Assembly (NCBI RefSeq): GCF_040939455.1
Contig: NC_134106.1
Span: 82,157,001-82,221,000, forward strand
Reading direction: 5' to 3'
Source of the DNA: Microcebus murinus
Lineage: Eukaryota > Chordata > Mammalia > Primates > Cheirogaleidae
Length of the DNA stretch: 64,000 bases
Shown here: in pieces, positions 47,179-59,379 of the stretch
How the letters are laid out: every line of letters begins with the position of its first letter
Position numbering within the stretch: position 1 is the stretch's first letter
Translations under genes and position numbers: made by a program
The notes under the pieces: generated by a model
Told to the model about the DNA's origin: nothing
Seen by the model: only the letters and a program-made list of their open reading frames with translations
Databases searched by the model: none

Positions 47179-50100
47179 GTCACAGTTATGTGTGGGGGTA
47201 GAGGTGATGTCATAGTACATCTCATTGCTTTCCATGTACCTGGCACACAAAACATGTCTGTTTAATGCACATTTGAACTCCTGGAACAAATAAGGTTTGG
47301 CATTACTAAAAGTTAATTTTCCCTTAACAGAAAATAGCAAATTTTCAAATCCTTTCATATTTGTTTCAAATCTCTCCTTTCTATTCATAAAATACTTGTC
47401 AATAAACATAACTTGTTTTGTAAATGCCAGCCATATCCCAGACAATATAAGTAAAACCTATCAAATCATTTGTTCAAATTTCAGACTTTATTTTATGGCA
47501 TGTAATTCTCTATTATTTTCAAATAAAAGCTTATTTTTATATTAAGTAGTCAAAAGGAGTCTGTCCAGTCAATAAAAGAGGCATAATATAAGAGCAACAA
47601 AAAGTTATTGGATGAGAGAATAAGGTAGTCAGGTGGGGTGGGGTTGTTTTTGATAATAGGCTGATTTAGTATGTATTTTTTTTCTAGCTTCCATATGGAA
47701 GCTATACTGAAACTATATATAAGACTAGGAGATTTTTATCCATGAAATAGAATTTTCCATCTGCCTTATTCCATATTGTTTTCCCTTGTAGATCAAATTT
47801 TATGGAGGAAGCAGATTCTCTACTATCTCCCTGCTAAGTACACTCATCACAGACACAATATAAAGACAAGTTAAGAGGCAGCTGACTAAGCCCGTTATTT
47901 CTAACAACAAAATAGACATTGGACATTGCCATGACTGTGGTGTTATGTAGAGATTTAACCTAACTTGAAGTATCAATTTCCATGGACTGAAGTGAAACTA
48001 GCAATGTCCAGAAGCCCAGCTTGCAGAAAAGTTGGCATTTTAAAATGAAAATATATTACAATACTACCATCTTTCTACTCACTTCTCCCACAAATTATTC
48101 ATTTAGACAGCTTGTGAATTGGATTTGCAACTAGTGTTATGTCTTACACAGTACAAAAGAGAGAATGCCTGGTGGACTTCATCTGTTAATTACATAACAC
48201 ATGATGTCAGATCTCACATAATGCTCTATTGGCTGGGGTTTCTATTGCTAAGCTTTTACAAATATTAACTATGTGCTTTCTCTGTGTGTTTAGAAAACTC
48301 TCTAAGAGTAAGATTCCTTGGATGTTCTTAGATACTCAAATTGTGCTTGCCCAGTAAACAATATTTTAGATATGACTTGGGACATCACTGAAGTTAGATG
48401 GCTTTTTTTCCTGATGTCCAAAATTAAATTTGGATCACCAGCCAAGAGAAATATAAATCGATTTGGCAAAGTATTGTGAATAGAGCTTAATTTTAAATGA
48501 GTAATAAAGTAAAAAATGTGTATACCTCTTTTTATCCTTTAATTTTTAGTTAATGTGATGTGAATATTGTGGATAATTAGAAAGTGTCAAAATGAATTCT
48601 AAATTCATATTTTTTTTGTTTTTCTTAATTGCCTTTGCAAATTCTTCTTGTTAAACTGATACCCCAAAATGATGATAGAAAAGCTAGTAGTCAGCTCCTG
48701 CCAGCCATAAATCAACATTTTTTTGGCACAATGAGTTTTCATTTATCTCTGGTATGCAGCATTTAAGAATTGATGTGTTCTAACTGTACTTTTAAGGACA
48801 GATTTTCATGTGAATACAAGCTCTGGCATTTAAACAAAGAAAATCATTAATCTGAATCTAAACTTTCTATTAACCATTCAGAGTTTTATTTTTCTCTGTC
48901 TTTCTTTTTCTTTTTCTCAAGGTCATTTCCTGCCATTTCCAAAGGCATTTTAAATTTTACCTAGAGTTTTCTGTTGCCTGTTACACGAAGGCCCAAGTGA
49001 TTATTTTGCAGTGAGAAAATGAAAGGTAGATGAACTTTGACATACCACTCAGGGTATAATTCATATCACCAGGATTTATCTACTTTAGAAACTAAACAGT
49101 TAACCTAATCATCTCATTTTATTGCTAATTTAGAAAAGCTTTTTCCCCCCTAAGTACACTCTCACTTTTCTAAATTCACTGCTTATGACCCAAGTCTTTT
49201 ATGCAAGGCACTATTACCAACAGCTAATCCCCCTTACTTATTGATAATTGGACAAAACTGAACAACGTGCCAACTCCCTAACACAGCATACCACTGAGGG
49301 TTCTATTCAGTTATTCCCCCAAAACCACACTGGTTTCCAAGTTTGGTTCTTTTGTGGCATATCAATGGGAAACAAGTGAGAGATTTTCTCATTGCTTAGG
49401 AATTTCGCCAATTCGAACCTTCTCATTGAGCATTCTTTCTAAGGAATAACATTTACAGCTTATATAGTTCACAGATCTTCCTTTTATTTTTTTACAGTTC
49501 AACAAATAACCTGCAATTCCTGTTTACTGAAATAATTATTTTAGTGCATATATTTAAGCTATAATTATACAATAAGTATCTCTTCCAGAACTTAGTTCAC
49601 TTTGTCAATCCAATGCAAATTCAAAGGAAAGATGCCCCAGTGCCTGGGGCCCATGCAGATTTATCACAGGATTAAGCCACAGGCACTACTTTCTATCTGC
49701 TTAATTAGTTCTTGAAATCATAGAAGCCTATGATTTGAGACCACATAGAAATCGATGTGATACTTTCTTAAGGGATATTCCATCAAATTTTGAAACCGTA
49801 TTATGGCATATATACAGGTTTAGAAATTATTTTCTGTCTTTAAACTTAATAAACATGTTTAATGGCATCTGCTTGCATGAAACAAGCCTTTGGGGCATAT
49901 GTTAGGAAGCAAGGACAAAGACTTTGGCAACTGAATTATTATAGAATGAAATTAAATGCTTACAACAGGGTAGCATTCAGAGATGCTCACAAAGAGGGGA
50001 CAATGCAGTTCACACATTCATGGCTTGAATTTATGCCCGTCCTGATTCAATGGGATAGTGTTGGCTGCCTTTCACTCCCTTCCAACAGACATAGGAAAAT

Positions 50101-50579
50101 GAGGGCCCAAAAAGGAGCACACAGACCTTCTCTGGGTTGGTGCTCCCCCAAACCTTCTTTTCAAATTTTCCCCCTAACATGACCATGTTTTCTCATAGCC
50201 TTTAACATACTTCACATGTTGATTTCCCTAGAAGTTTGATATTAAAACACAGATGGGAAGCCATGCATTTTATTAAATTTGAGCACTTATGGTTAGAAGA
50301 ATTGGGAAAGTGGCCAATACATGAATTGAAATGACACTCAGAGTTAGAAAATTGGCCATTTAAGGAAGTTAAGTGACTCAAGACACAGGAAGAAAAAAAT
50401 GGAATAAAAAAAAAAATGACAAGCATGTAAGGGAATCAGCTGTATTGAAGACAGGGTTGCCCTCTTTTAAAGAAGTATTTAAATATCTCTCAGAATTGAT
50501 TTACTTTGTAAGTCACCAAAACAAAAATTAAACTCATCCTAAGTTAGAAACACAATGTTCTTTCAGATTGTCTACCCTG
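47179..50579. other. Repeat-poor unassigned block
   Basis: About 3.4 kb in which I recognise no interspersed element, no microsatellite longer than a few units and no gene. 48060-48960 and 49590-49850 are of mixed composition. The only ATG-started frame of note (49862-50182, 106 residues) lacks any known motif. Absence of recognisable repeats is compatible either with unique conserved sequence or with repeats too old for me to see. Confidence 0.4.
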
Positions 50580-50896
50580 CAGTCCCCGACCTCCAGGCCA
50601 TGGACCAATACTAGTTAGGCATCAGGCACCTGGAGCTCTATCCTGTGCCCCTGCACCATCATCTGTGGAAAATTGTCTTCCATGAAACTTAACAACGGAG
50701 GGGGGGGACCTCACAGCAGGAGGGGAGCTGCAAGCCAGAGCCAAGGAGCAAAGCTTCATCTGTATTTACAGCCACTCCCCATTGTTCCCATCACCAACTG
50801 AGCACCAGCCCCCCCCCCCCCGCCCCTGTTCATGGAAAAAGTGTTTTCAATGAACATGGAATTGGTCCCCGGTGCTGAAAAGCTTGGGGACCACTA
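50580..50896 (+). mobile_element. Non-autonomous hAT-type DNA transposon, copy B
   Basis: Same family and orientation as 32100-32407. The left end is cagtccccgacctccaggcc and the right end agcttggggaccact. Shared interior: 'catctgtggaaaattgtcttccatgaaac', 'cagcaggaggggagctg' and 'gcaaagcttcatctgtatttacagccactccccat'. Poly-G (50698-50707) and poly-C (about 50808-50821) runs have grown inside it. No coding sequence. Confidence 0.78.
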
Positions 50897-51539
50897 GTTT
50901 ATACCTTTCCTTTGAGAGTTGCCTTACTTACTTGTCAGCACAGATGTTAATTTATTCATTCATTCACTTACTTTCTCATGTACCAAATATGATTTGCCCC
51001 CTGCTCTGCTTCAGGCATGAGGGGAGTAAGGGATTAATTTCCACAAGATGTGGCAAAGGCATGGTGTGTTTCCACCAAGGAGAGGTTGTCGTGGTGAGAG
51101 AACAGGAGATCTTTCAGAAAGTTGGCCATCCTCGAGTCAGGGGCCTACCACAAGACACAGAGCATTAGGGTCTCTGGCATTTGCCTCCAAGGAATCAAGT
51201 TCTAATGTCAACAGCATTCATCACATGTAATAAATTAATGTATTGTCCATTTCTTCAGATGGTACAAATAATGTACCTTGTGAGAATGGAGAAAATGGAC
51301 TCTTAAATTATTTTCTATGTTCCAGAGTTTAGATGAAAAACTTCAGTTGAGAAAGGACACAGGCTCCCATGTGCCCACTGTCTAAATAGGGCTTTATAAC
51401 TTGATTTTAGGGACTAAGAAAGCCAAGGAGTTACCAAAAAATAAGTAAATATAATAGTGATTTGGTTTGGGTTATTTGGTTTGGCTATTAGAAACAAACT
51501 ATATTGCTTTCCTGAGTGACTATTTTGCCTGTTATTTTC
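50897..51539. other. Unassigned sequence with a possible L2 scrap
   Basis: 50950-51045 on the + strand ('ttcattcattcacttactttctcatgtaccaaat', 'ctgcttcaggcatgagggg') weakly resembles reverse-oriented L2. Two overlapping frames at 50872-51230 have no known domain. Confidence 0.35.
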
Positions 51540-52350
51540 TGATTCCTCTCTCTTTCAAGGCAGATCCATTCTCCATTCTTTTCTATCTTGCTTTGTGCCT
51601 CAAGGCTCACCTCCATGCACTGCTCACTGGCTTCCAATAGAGTTTGCTGGCGTTGAAACCCCAAGGGGATTTCGGCCTAGGTCTAGTTGCTCCTCATCCA
51701 ACTATTGCGACTATGAGGATTGCCAAAGAAGAAAGGAATTTTTAGTACGACAGATATCTTGTTGGGAGAATGGGAGAAGCTGCCTCTAATAAATACCTCC
51801 AATAAGAGAGATCATGGGCTTATGGAGGGGCCAGCATGTCCTGGGGCAGGTCATGGTGTAACTAACAAGGGGCTGTGTGTACTGGGGACAGGTTTTGCAG
51901 GATGGTGAATCTTGGTGTCAGAAAGTCTGTCCAGGGGCCTTCCGAATTTCAGCTCCTTTGTCTTGCAGAAAATCCACTATTTCTTGGAAACAACTCAACG
52001 GGTCAAATAGGTAAAGGAGAGGATTATAAAAAACCATATAGAGGTCATTGAAATTTGTTCATGGGGCCAGTTACACTGCCAGCAGAAGGCACCAGCAGGA
52101 GACTGGCGTGTTGGGGGACAGAGAGGTTGGAGCAGCTTTCTCCCAGTGTGGGCCACTAGCCTGGTTTTCTTATGGGCAGTCTATGTTCACTTCTGCCCTG
52201 GCAACTTCAGTGTGCAGTGTGAGCCCCTCTTTCTCTCTGGCCTCTTTAGGCTGAGGGGTGAAAACAGATCCTGGGTGGAGTTGGAGCTCATCACTGGCTT
52301 CCTCAACCAACCGATACCTCCTGGCTTCAACTGTACTGAATCCTCTTGAG
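51540..52350. other. GC-richer block, probably an old repeat of unknown family
   Basis: Distinctly richer in G and C than its flanks, with open frames on the + strand at 51595-51789, 51720-51908, 52048-52254 and 52146-52349 that overlap and do not join into one protein. 'cagaaggcaccagcaggagactggcg' and 'ccccaaggggatttcgg' read like an ancient LTR or DNA-transposon relic, but I cannot name it. Confidence 0.35.
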
Positions 52351-55164
52351 TTCCATGCTCTGCTGATTTAGATAAACAGCAGCAGAATCCTAAATACTGG
52401 TGTTCCTGATAATTTTGTGTGATTTAACAGACAAGTTTTTATTTATTTAGGAGAAACTGTGCTTTAGATAGGTTTGGAGAATAGACTTCCAAGCTATATC
52501 AAGTTATTGTATTATTTTTCTGAACACAATTTGGGAAGACAGCAATATTTCATTGGGTTTATATTAATTACACAGGAAAATATTTCTATTTCCTATGCCA
52601 TGTAGCAAAATGTTTTAAACTTACATTTTCATTGACTGATAGAGCTGTTCTGAATTTTTGTTGCAACCTGGGTTTTTCAGGGTCCTCTGTAATTCTTCAG
52701 AATAGATCCTATTTATTTACATCTCATTTAGTACATCTGGATATTTCAGATCTTACACAGCTATTATAGAACCTCTCCTGAGGCTGCAGGATGGCATCCT
52801 TCTAATTTTTATCTTATTAAAAGTGTCCACAAAAACAAAAAGTACATGTACTATAACTGAATATTCAGCTCAAAATAAAAACAGAAAATAATAATCATTA
52901 GCTTACAGATTTTACTATTCAAGTAACATCAAATTTGAGAAAGACATACAAATGGAGTGCTTTTAAGGTATTTTTTTCAGTAAATAAACACAGTGGCCAA
53001 AAAATGATAATTTAAAAGAATGATAAAATATGCATATTGCTTGAATTTTTCCTGGGAGGTTAGAATGTCTAGTTCTGAGAGTTACATGGCATATAATCTC
53101 TCAAAGTTTGCATTTTTATGTCTAACTCAATTTATCCCAATAAAATAGCATTGTCACAGGCCTAGATTAAGATTTTGTGTAGAAGTTCAGAGAAGTCTAC
53201 AATGTACTTTACATTGTCATTTTAGTATTCCCTGTACTCAGAATATCATTTTTTTTAACTTGCCTTAGATTTTTGGAGTCAATGATGAATTTTAACTTAT
53301 AAACCACATTCCTTTGATTATTTACTAATAAGGCAACTACTGTTATTCACATCCCAAAATACATGTGATGGGTCTCTTTCTTTCTTTTATTATTGAGCGT
53401 ATACAATGTTATATGGAATCATTGTAATCTCATTTTGAGTAAAGGTTTTTTTTTGGTGAGGCAAGATATGTAATACCCTCCAAAGATCAATAGTTAGTAA
53501 CCTTTTGTGAGGTATATAAATATAAACTGAAACTTTAATTTTATCTCTCTCTTTAGAACTTTTGTCTTAGCCCAATTATATTGAGTAGGGTTTTGACTAA
53601 CCATCTAGAAGCCTGTAACCAAAGCTTGGGAAAGCGGACGAAGTACAGTTATTTTCAGTAGTTCCCAAGTTATTTCACTGTGGTAAAAAGAAAACCAAAC
53701 AAAAAAAAAAAATAATGACAGAATCTCAGAATTAGGAAAAGAAAAAGTTATTATAGCTGAATTCCTTAATTTTCTTTGTTAATAGCAGTGGGGAAAGATT
53801 CGAAAAAGGAATTTAGTAGTCAAAGAATATTTTATCTATAGCCAACTTATTTTTATCATATTTGTTAAAAAGTAGAGCTGACTGAAAAGTTATGGGTGGT
53901 TTTTCCCAAGAAGAGACCAAAGATCACTTGTTTCACTGTTGAAGAAAGAGAGAGGTAAACACAGTGAATGTAAGTCAGGATAGAGCCCCGAGCATGGTGG
54001 AAGGGAGACCACCCTGAACACTCTCTCCCCGTAGTTGGATAGCCGTAATAAATCCCGGCCAACCCTGCAACCAGAGCCGAGCCAGCCTGAGGAAAGGGTC
54101 ACGAAATCAGGAGTGAAAGTGTTAAAGAAGTAACTATTTAAATGGGGTTGCAGAACTCCTATTAAAAATGGCAGCACTATAAATGTTCTAGTATTGTCAG
54201 GAATGTTCTGTTGGATGACACTATGCTGTGATTTGTACACACAGCGGACCAGAGTTGATGGGTGAATGAAATGATCCATAACCCTCTCTGACACATTTAG
54301 AGCAGTTCAGCTGCACACAGAGAACAGTCCATCATTTGCACCCTTCTGTGAAAGCTGGCTTTACCAAGTGTTTCAATGAAATATGTGCAACTTCCCATTT
54401 AAATTAGTACCACATGAACCATGAAGAGCACCACAGGTATCTGTTGTAGTACCAGCCTAATGTAAAAGTGGCCTGTCTTGTAATGGTCTAACAGGAAAGA
54501 CATACAACCATTCATCTGTAACATATTAAAACCAGAAGAAATAAATTACTCCATAGATGAAGAATTATTGCTTGTGAAGAAAATGTGCAAAGGTAGTCCT
54601 AAAAAGCAGCTTTTACTAAAAAATTATCGCAACAGCATTTGAATTCTTAATGCATATTAAACTGAGAACTTGTAGCCATAAATCATCATTTTTAAATGGA
54701 GGAAATCTGGTTAAAACTTTTCGCAGAGATTTGTTTCACTTCTTCACCATGGTTTTAGCCTTGGCATTAATAAGAGACGGCCTAAGTCAATCACTGCTCC
54801 TGCGCCAAGAGCAGTGAATCAGACAGATTATAACAAAGGCAAGCCACAAAACGAGTAGGCGCATGTTAGTTGTTGTAGCTTTTTTTTTGTTTATTTCATA
54901 ATGTGACATAATCTAAGTGAGTTTAACTGCACTGTGTAAGCGAAGCAAGATCTCTTCCTGTTATGAAAAAAAGTGCCATTCGAATAACACCCCAATGAAT
55001 GAATAGTCCTCTTTGCTCAAATGTGTGTGATTTAGGTGCAGACTTAGTAAGAACCATAAAAACCATCCCAGTGTCTAAAATATGTATTTCAAAGGCACAC
55101 AAATGGCTGCAATTCAGACTACTTTCCCAATAACTTTAAATGTTTAACCAAAGAGAATAATAAC
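52351..55164. other. Repeat-poor block, candidate conserved non-coding sequence
   Basis: No interspersed repeat recognised over about 2.8 kb. 53980-54420 and 54660-55150 have mixed composition, scattered CpGs and many TAAT/ATTA-type homeodomain-like cores (for example ggcattaataagagacgg near 54765). The reverse frame 53890-54294 starts with GTG and matches nothing. Such texture is common in developmental enhancers, but this is inference only. Confidence 0.35.
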
Positions 55165-55345
55165 AGAAATCGCTTACCGGGTTATGGCAATAGATTAGGC
55201 ACTTTGCTAAATGCTTTACACATGTTATCTCATGTAATCCTCACAATAGCCCTATAATGAAGATGATTTTACTGTCCCCATTTTCCAGATAAAGAAATAA
55301 CCCCCAAAGAAGTGAGGCAACAAGTCCCGCATCAGCCAGGTCAAC
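55165..55345 (-). mobile_element. MIR SINE, reverse orientation
   Basis: Clear reverse MIR on the + strand: 'ggcactttgctaaatgctttacacatgttatctcatgtaatcctcacaatagccctat', then 'ctgtccccattttccagataaagaaa'. Confidence 0.9.
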
Positions 55346-55384
55346 CCTAAATTCAGAACTTGGCAGAGAGCTCTGTAGTCTCCA

Positions 55385-55570
55385 AAGTGCTTGCACAAAA
55401 ATGTTCTCCCTTCATCCTCATAACAAGATCATGAGGTAGATTGGGCAACTATCATCATTCCATTTTACAAATGGAGAAACCTAATTTCAGAGGGATGAAG
55501 TGGCCTGCCCAAGCTCAGAACAAGAAAGTGACAGAGTTAAAAGCTAAGAACTGAAGCCAGAGCTTTGCCG
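55385..55570 (-). mobile_element. Second MIR SINE, reverse orientation
   Basis: 'catcctcataacaagatcatgaggtaga', 'tcattccattttacaaatggagaaac', 'gaagtggcctgcccaagctcag' and 'aactgaagccagagc' are the reverse MIR core. Lies 40 bases after, and in the same orientation as, the preceding MIR, so the pair may be a tandem duplication or two insertions. Confidence 0.9.
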
Positions 55571-56955
55571 CAGCGTTACATAGCCACCCCAACAGCAAAA
55601 AATGAATGCAGAAATATTTTAAAAGGGAGTTTGATTATATGGCTCAATAGAGTTCAACATAGTTTCTGCAAAAAAAAAATTATTTTCCCGTTATATCTAC
55701 AGAAAGTCTGTTGTTCTAATAAAAAGATTAGGCTGTATATAAGGTGGAACAGCCATACATACAGAAAAATAAATCGCTTTTCCAGTCACATGCAGTTTTT
55801 TATAGCCACCTATTTTAAGTCATCCTGATATTTTCACCTTTGAGATGGGCTTTTATATTCCAGCACTTACCACAGTTTTGTGGGTCATAACACACCCAAG
55901 TTAGGTTGAAGGCTGGGTGTTTCTCTGAGAGTTCATTGAGTGGCCTTTGTTATGGCTATAATTTCAAGATGAAAAATTTACCCAGTAAGATACCAACTCA
56001 AAAGGTGTATGGTATATTCACATAAAAATATCAAATGCTTTTTCTTCATGGTAGATTCACATTGCCAAACTTAACACTAGACTGCTAATATTAAACTCAT
56101 TGCCAATCTGTGTAGTTGCTTTCTTCAAACACATTGCATGACATAGTATTCATGGCTTTGTAGACAACCTACATCTGAAGGAAATGTAATTATAAGCAGC
56201 AATTTATCGAAACTGACACTTTTAATTCAGATGACACCTATTAAATAAACTTTTGCCATGAAGTATCCAAAGAACCATTCAGAAGCTGTAACATTTGTAT
56301 GAAAAGTATTTAAATAATCAAAATAATGGAAAACCATCTGTAGCACTAATCATTTTCCAGGAGCTGCAAAGTTAAGAGTTCCTTCCATATATTGGAGTAG
56401 GAACTCTGAAGACAATTCTAATTTTTATCTAACATTTATTCAGTCTTCCCCAATGCAAATGTATCTAATACAAAATATAATACTATGCAGTACAATATGA
56501 TTTAATAAAATAAAATAGTGTAGTTGTTAAAATTTTGCAACCACATTATTTCTCAATCTAATGAGGTACATGAATGGAAGAGTCTCATGATCTGTCTACA
56601 TGGTGGAGGTATTTTAGGAAGAGAAGGAAAATTAATTATATTTTGCTATTGGGAAGATGAGTAACCACAGTAACATATGCTCTTTGATTTTACGATTTAA
56701 GTAATCATAAAGCACATTATCTGGAAAAAAAATCAGGAGGAGAGGGCCACCCCACACTGTAGAGGAAACTGTGGGAGCACCCCAGTGGAGGGGTGAGGGG
56801 AGCATAAGGAAGGAACTCTTTCCAAGGATGAGGGCAGCACTAATAGAAACAATAAGAAAGGGGGAGTTTCTATGGAACCAGCAATGGCAGTGTGATGATA
56901 AATATATTTTTTCTGGTCTTTGTCCCTAGTTTCTGACACAGAGCTTCTAAAATCC
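55571..56955. other. Unassigned A+T-rich sequence
   Basis: Nothing recognised; the reverse frame 56733-56939 has no known motif. Confidence 0.4.
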
Positions 56956-57725
56956 TTGTAAGTTCTTGAGAGGTAGGGGTGAGCAGAGCATTTGTTGTTA
57001 ATTATAATAAGACCTTGCCAATCATCCTGAGTTTATGCTAAGGAGGTAAGTCTTGATGGGTCCCTAGGTACCTTCAGGATGGGGACTGGTTACCGGAGGA
57101 ATAAACAACCATGTGATTAAAGGGTCAGAACTTTCAGCCCCACCACCTGACCATCAGGGAATGGGAGGAGCAGGAGATTGAACTTATAACGGATCTTGCC
57201 AATAAGATAAAATTTCCATAGAAACCTCTAAACAATGGGGTTTGGAGAGCTTCGGGCCTGGTGAGCACATCAAGGTGATGGGAGGGGGGAGCACTCAGAG
57301 AGGGCCTAGGAGCTCTGCACCCCTCTCCCACCCCTTGCCCTATGCATCGTTCTTTCTAGCTGGTCCTGAGTTGTATCCTATAAAGGATATATCCTAAAAG
57401 TAACAATAAGTAAAATGCTTTTCTGTGTTCTGTGAGCTGTTCTAAGAAATTATCAAATCAGAGGAGTGGGTTGTGGGAACCCCTGACATTTTAAGCCAGT
57501 TGGTCAGAAGGATGCAAGGTCTGGGACTTGCAATGGGCATCTGAAGTGGGGGCATTCTCGTGGAACTGAGCCCTCAGCCAGTGGGGTCTGTACTAATTCC
57601 GGGTAATGTCATAACTGAATTGAGTTGTAGGATATCCAGTTGGTATCCAGAGAGTTGGAGAATTGGCTGGGGTAAGGAAAAAAAGCCTACACATTTGGTG
57701 TCAGAAGTGTTGTGGGTAAAAACAG
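56956..57725 (+). mobile_element. ERV LTR-like element, family unassigned
   Basis: Landmarks such as 'ggtaccttcaggatggggactgg', 'gcacccctctcccaccccttgccctatgcatcg', 'cctgagttgtatcctataaagg', 'ctgttctaagaaattatcaaa' and the final 'cacatttggtgtcagaagtgttgtggg' read like a retroviral LTR followed by a tRNA-Leu-like primer-binding region (tggtgtcagaag). I recall this text from mammalian ERV LTRs but am not sure of the name. No gag, pol or env sequence follows. Confidence 0.55.
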
Positions 57726-57829
57726 CTCAGAGGCAGGATCTACCATTCCAGATATTAAACCTGTTTATTGAATTATTTTTAATAAAGTATGGTATAGAAA
57801 GCAACCCTTTTTAAAAAACCAATTATTTA
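57726..57829. other. Short unassigned spacer
   Basis: Nothing recognised. Confidence 0.35.
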
Positions 57830-57890
57830 TTTATTTGTTTATTTATTAATTTTTTTAGAGACAGGGTCTCACTCTGTCGCCCAGACTGGA
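57830..57890 (-). mobile_element. Alu stub, reverse orientation
   Basis: A TTTA-rich tail (57825-57855) is followed by 'agagacagggtctcactctgtcgcccagactggagt', the reverse complement of the last 40 bases of an Alu arm. It breaks off at 57890. Confidence 0.88.
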
Positions 57891-58369
57891 GTATAAACAA
57901 ATTATTTAATTAACCAGAACAGTATGGCATTTCCTTCCCATGCCAACAAATTGCTTCTCTATACATTACCTCATTACTCTGTTTACATTACTAGGATAGC
58001 AATTGCCAACTTGATAGGCTATTTTCAAAGTGTACATATCCTCCTCTTCTGGATTGTGTGTTTCTTGAAGAGGGCATCGTTTCCTTCCCAGAGCTAGAAC
58101 TGAACTACACATAGGGTGGAGATTACATTGATCTGAATATCAATATGAGTTCGATTGTGTGAACACATGTGTGTGTGGTACATGCATGTGCAGAAAAGCA
58201 CAAAGAAGGAGAATGGCATTAAGTGTGTCACATCTGACTCCCAGACTTCCAACTGGGGGTGAGGAAGAGGAGGATGATTATTAAAAGTATAACAAAGTTG
58301 ACAAAAATAAGAACTCCAGTTATGTATTTAAATCAAAAGGTGCCACTCCACAGTTCTACTTTGATAGTT
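57891..58369. other. Unassigned sequence
   Basis: Contains a short TG patch at about 58168-58188; nothing else recognised. Confidence 0.4.
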
Positions 58370-59170
58370 TCCACCCTTTCTCTGCTTCTTTTGCTCGGGG
58401 TCTAGACATACCCGGAGCATCCCATTTCCTTCCCAGCTCCAATTATCACCAGCCAGTTACTACAAAATAATTGTCAAATGGTCCCTTAACCCTACACTGG
58501 TTATTCATGTATGTTAGTCCCCTCCTGTTCCCTTCTCAATTACACTACTCACACCTCATTACCTTCCTGCATCTTCTCCCAGTAAGATCCTCCCAGAGCC
58601 CCGGGACTCCATGGTTTTCATTCTCTAAGCGTCTCTCTGCTCCCGTCTCTCTCTGATTAAATTTCTTGGCAACTCTAACTGAGGATTTACATTCCAGCTA
58701 GTTTCTCTCTGGCTTGGGTTTTCCATGTCCTTCCTTACCCAGTACCTGCTGCTGTTATTTTTCTCCCAAGTCCCCTGTCCTAGTGTCTATGCTTCATACC
58801 TGATTTTGTCTCCTATGTCATTACAAAGTTTCCTACATTGCAGCATCTCAAATTCTAGTTCGCTCCTGTCTTCTCTTCTCTTCTCTTACTTCTCTGCAGA
58901 GGCTTTCATCCTCACCTCGCTTCTATTCATGTTAACTCTATTACTCTCACTGATTAATACCCTCTCTTTACAATGGTTGACCCGGGAGTGTTCCTTTATT
59001 TCCATGAAGATCATATCTTTCATTCTGTCCAGTTTCGCTCATTTCCTCCTGTGCCTCTCTGGCTATTTACTGACAACTTTCTCTGTCTTGCCGTTGTCTT
59101 TTATCTGTTTGATTCTCTAAGCACTTCTTCCTCTCCACTGGCTACATATTTCATTGACATGCAGAGCAGA
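58370..59170. other. Pyrimidine-rich block with overlapping hydrophobic frames
   Basis: Over about 800 bases the + strand is dominated by C and T (for example ctcctgtcttctcttctctt near 58864). The bias forces leucine, serine and phenylalanine codons, which explains the frames at 58471-58656, 58725-59120 (131 residues) and 58973-59212. These overlap in different frames and show no family motif, so they are not called as genes. It may be a very old LINE relic or a polypyrimidine tract. Confidence 0.5.
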
Positions 59171-59379
59171 AGTTGGAGATTAAAGTGCCATTTTCATTGG
59201 GTCTTAAATTGATAGGATCACTTTTGACCCCAGGAATGTTTTTTAAAAGCAGGATGCATATTTTGTTGTTTTGTTGGTGACAGGCAGATAGCTGCTATAG
59301 CTGATGTTGAATCTATGTGAGAAAGTAGTAGCACTTTTTTTCCCCACCAAAATGTGGAGGTCTGAAAAAATTTTTTTTT
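59171..59379. other. Short unassigned spacer
   Basis: Nothing recognised apart from poly-T and poly-A runs. Confidence 0.4.

Noticed and set aside
49862..50182. 106-residue frame with a real ATG
   Set aside because: The start context is weak (T at -3), there is no recognisable domain, and it is not flanked by convincing splice sites. A single frame of this length is expected by chance.
53890..54294. 134-residue reverse-strand frame
   Set aside because: It starts with GTG, shows no known motif and overlaps another reverse frame. Length alone is not enough in 64 kb of six-frame translation.
58725..59120. 131-residue hydrophobic frame suggesting a membrane protein
   Set aside because: The hydrophobicity follows from the pyrimidine-rich strand; two other frames overlap it with the same character.
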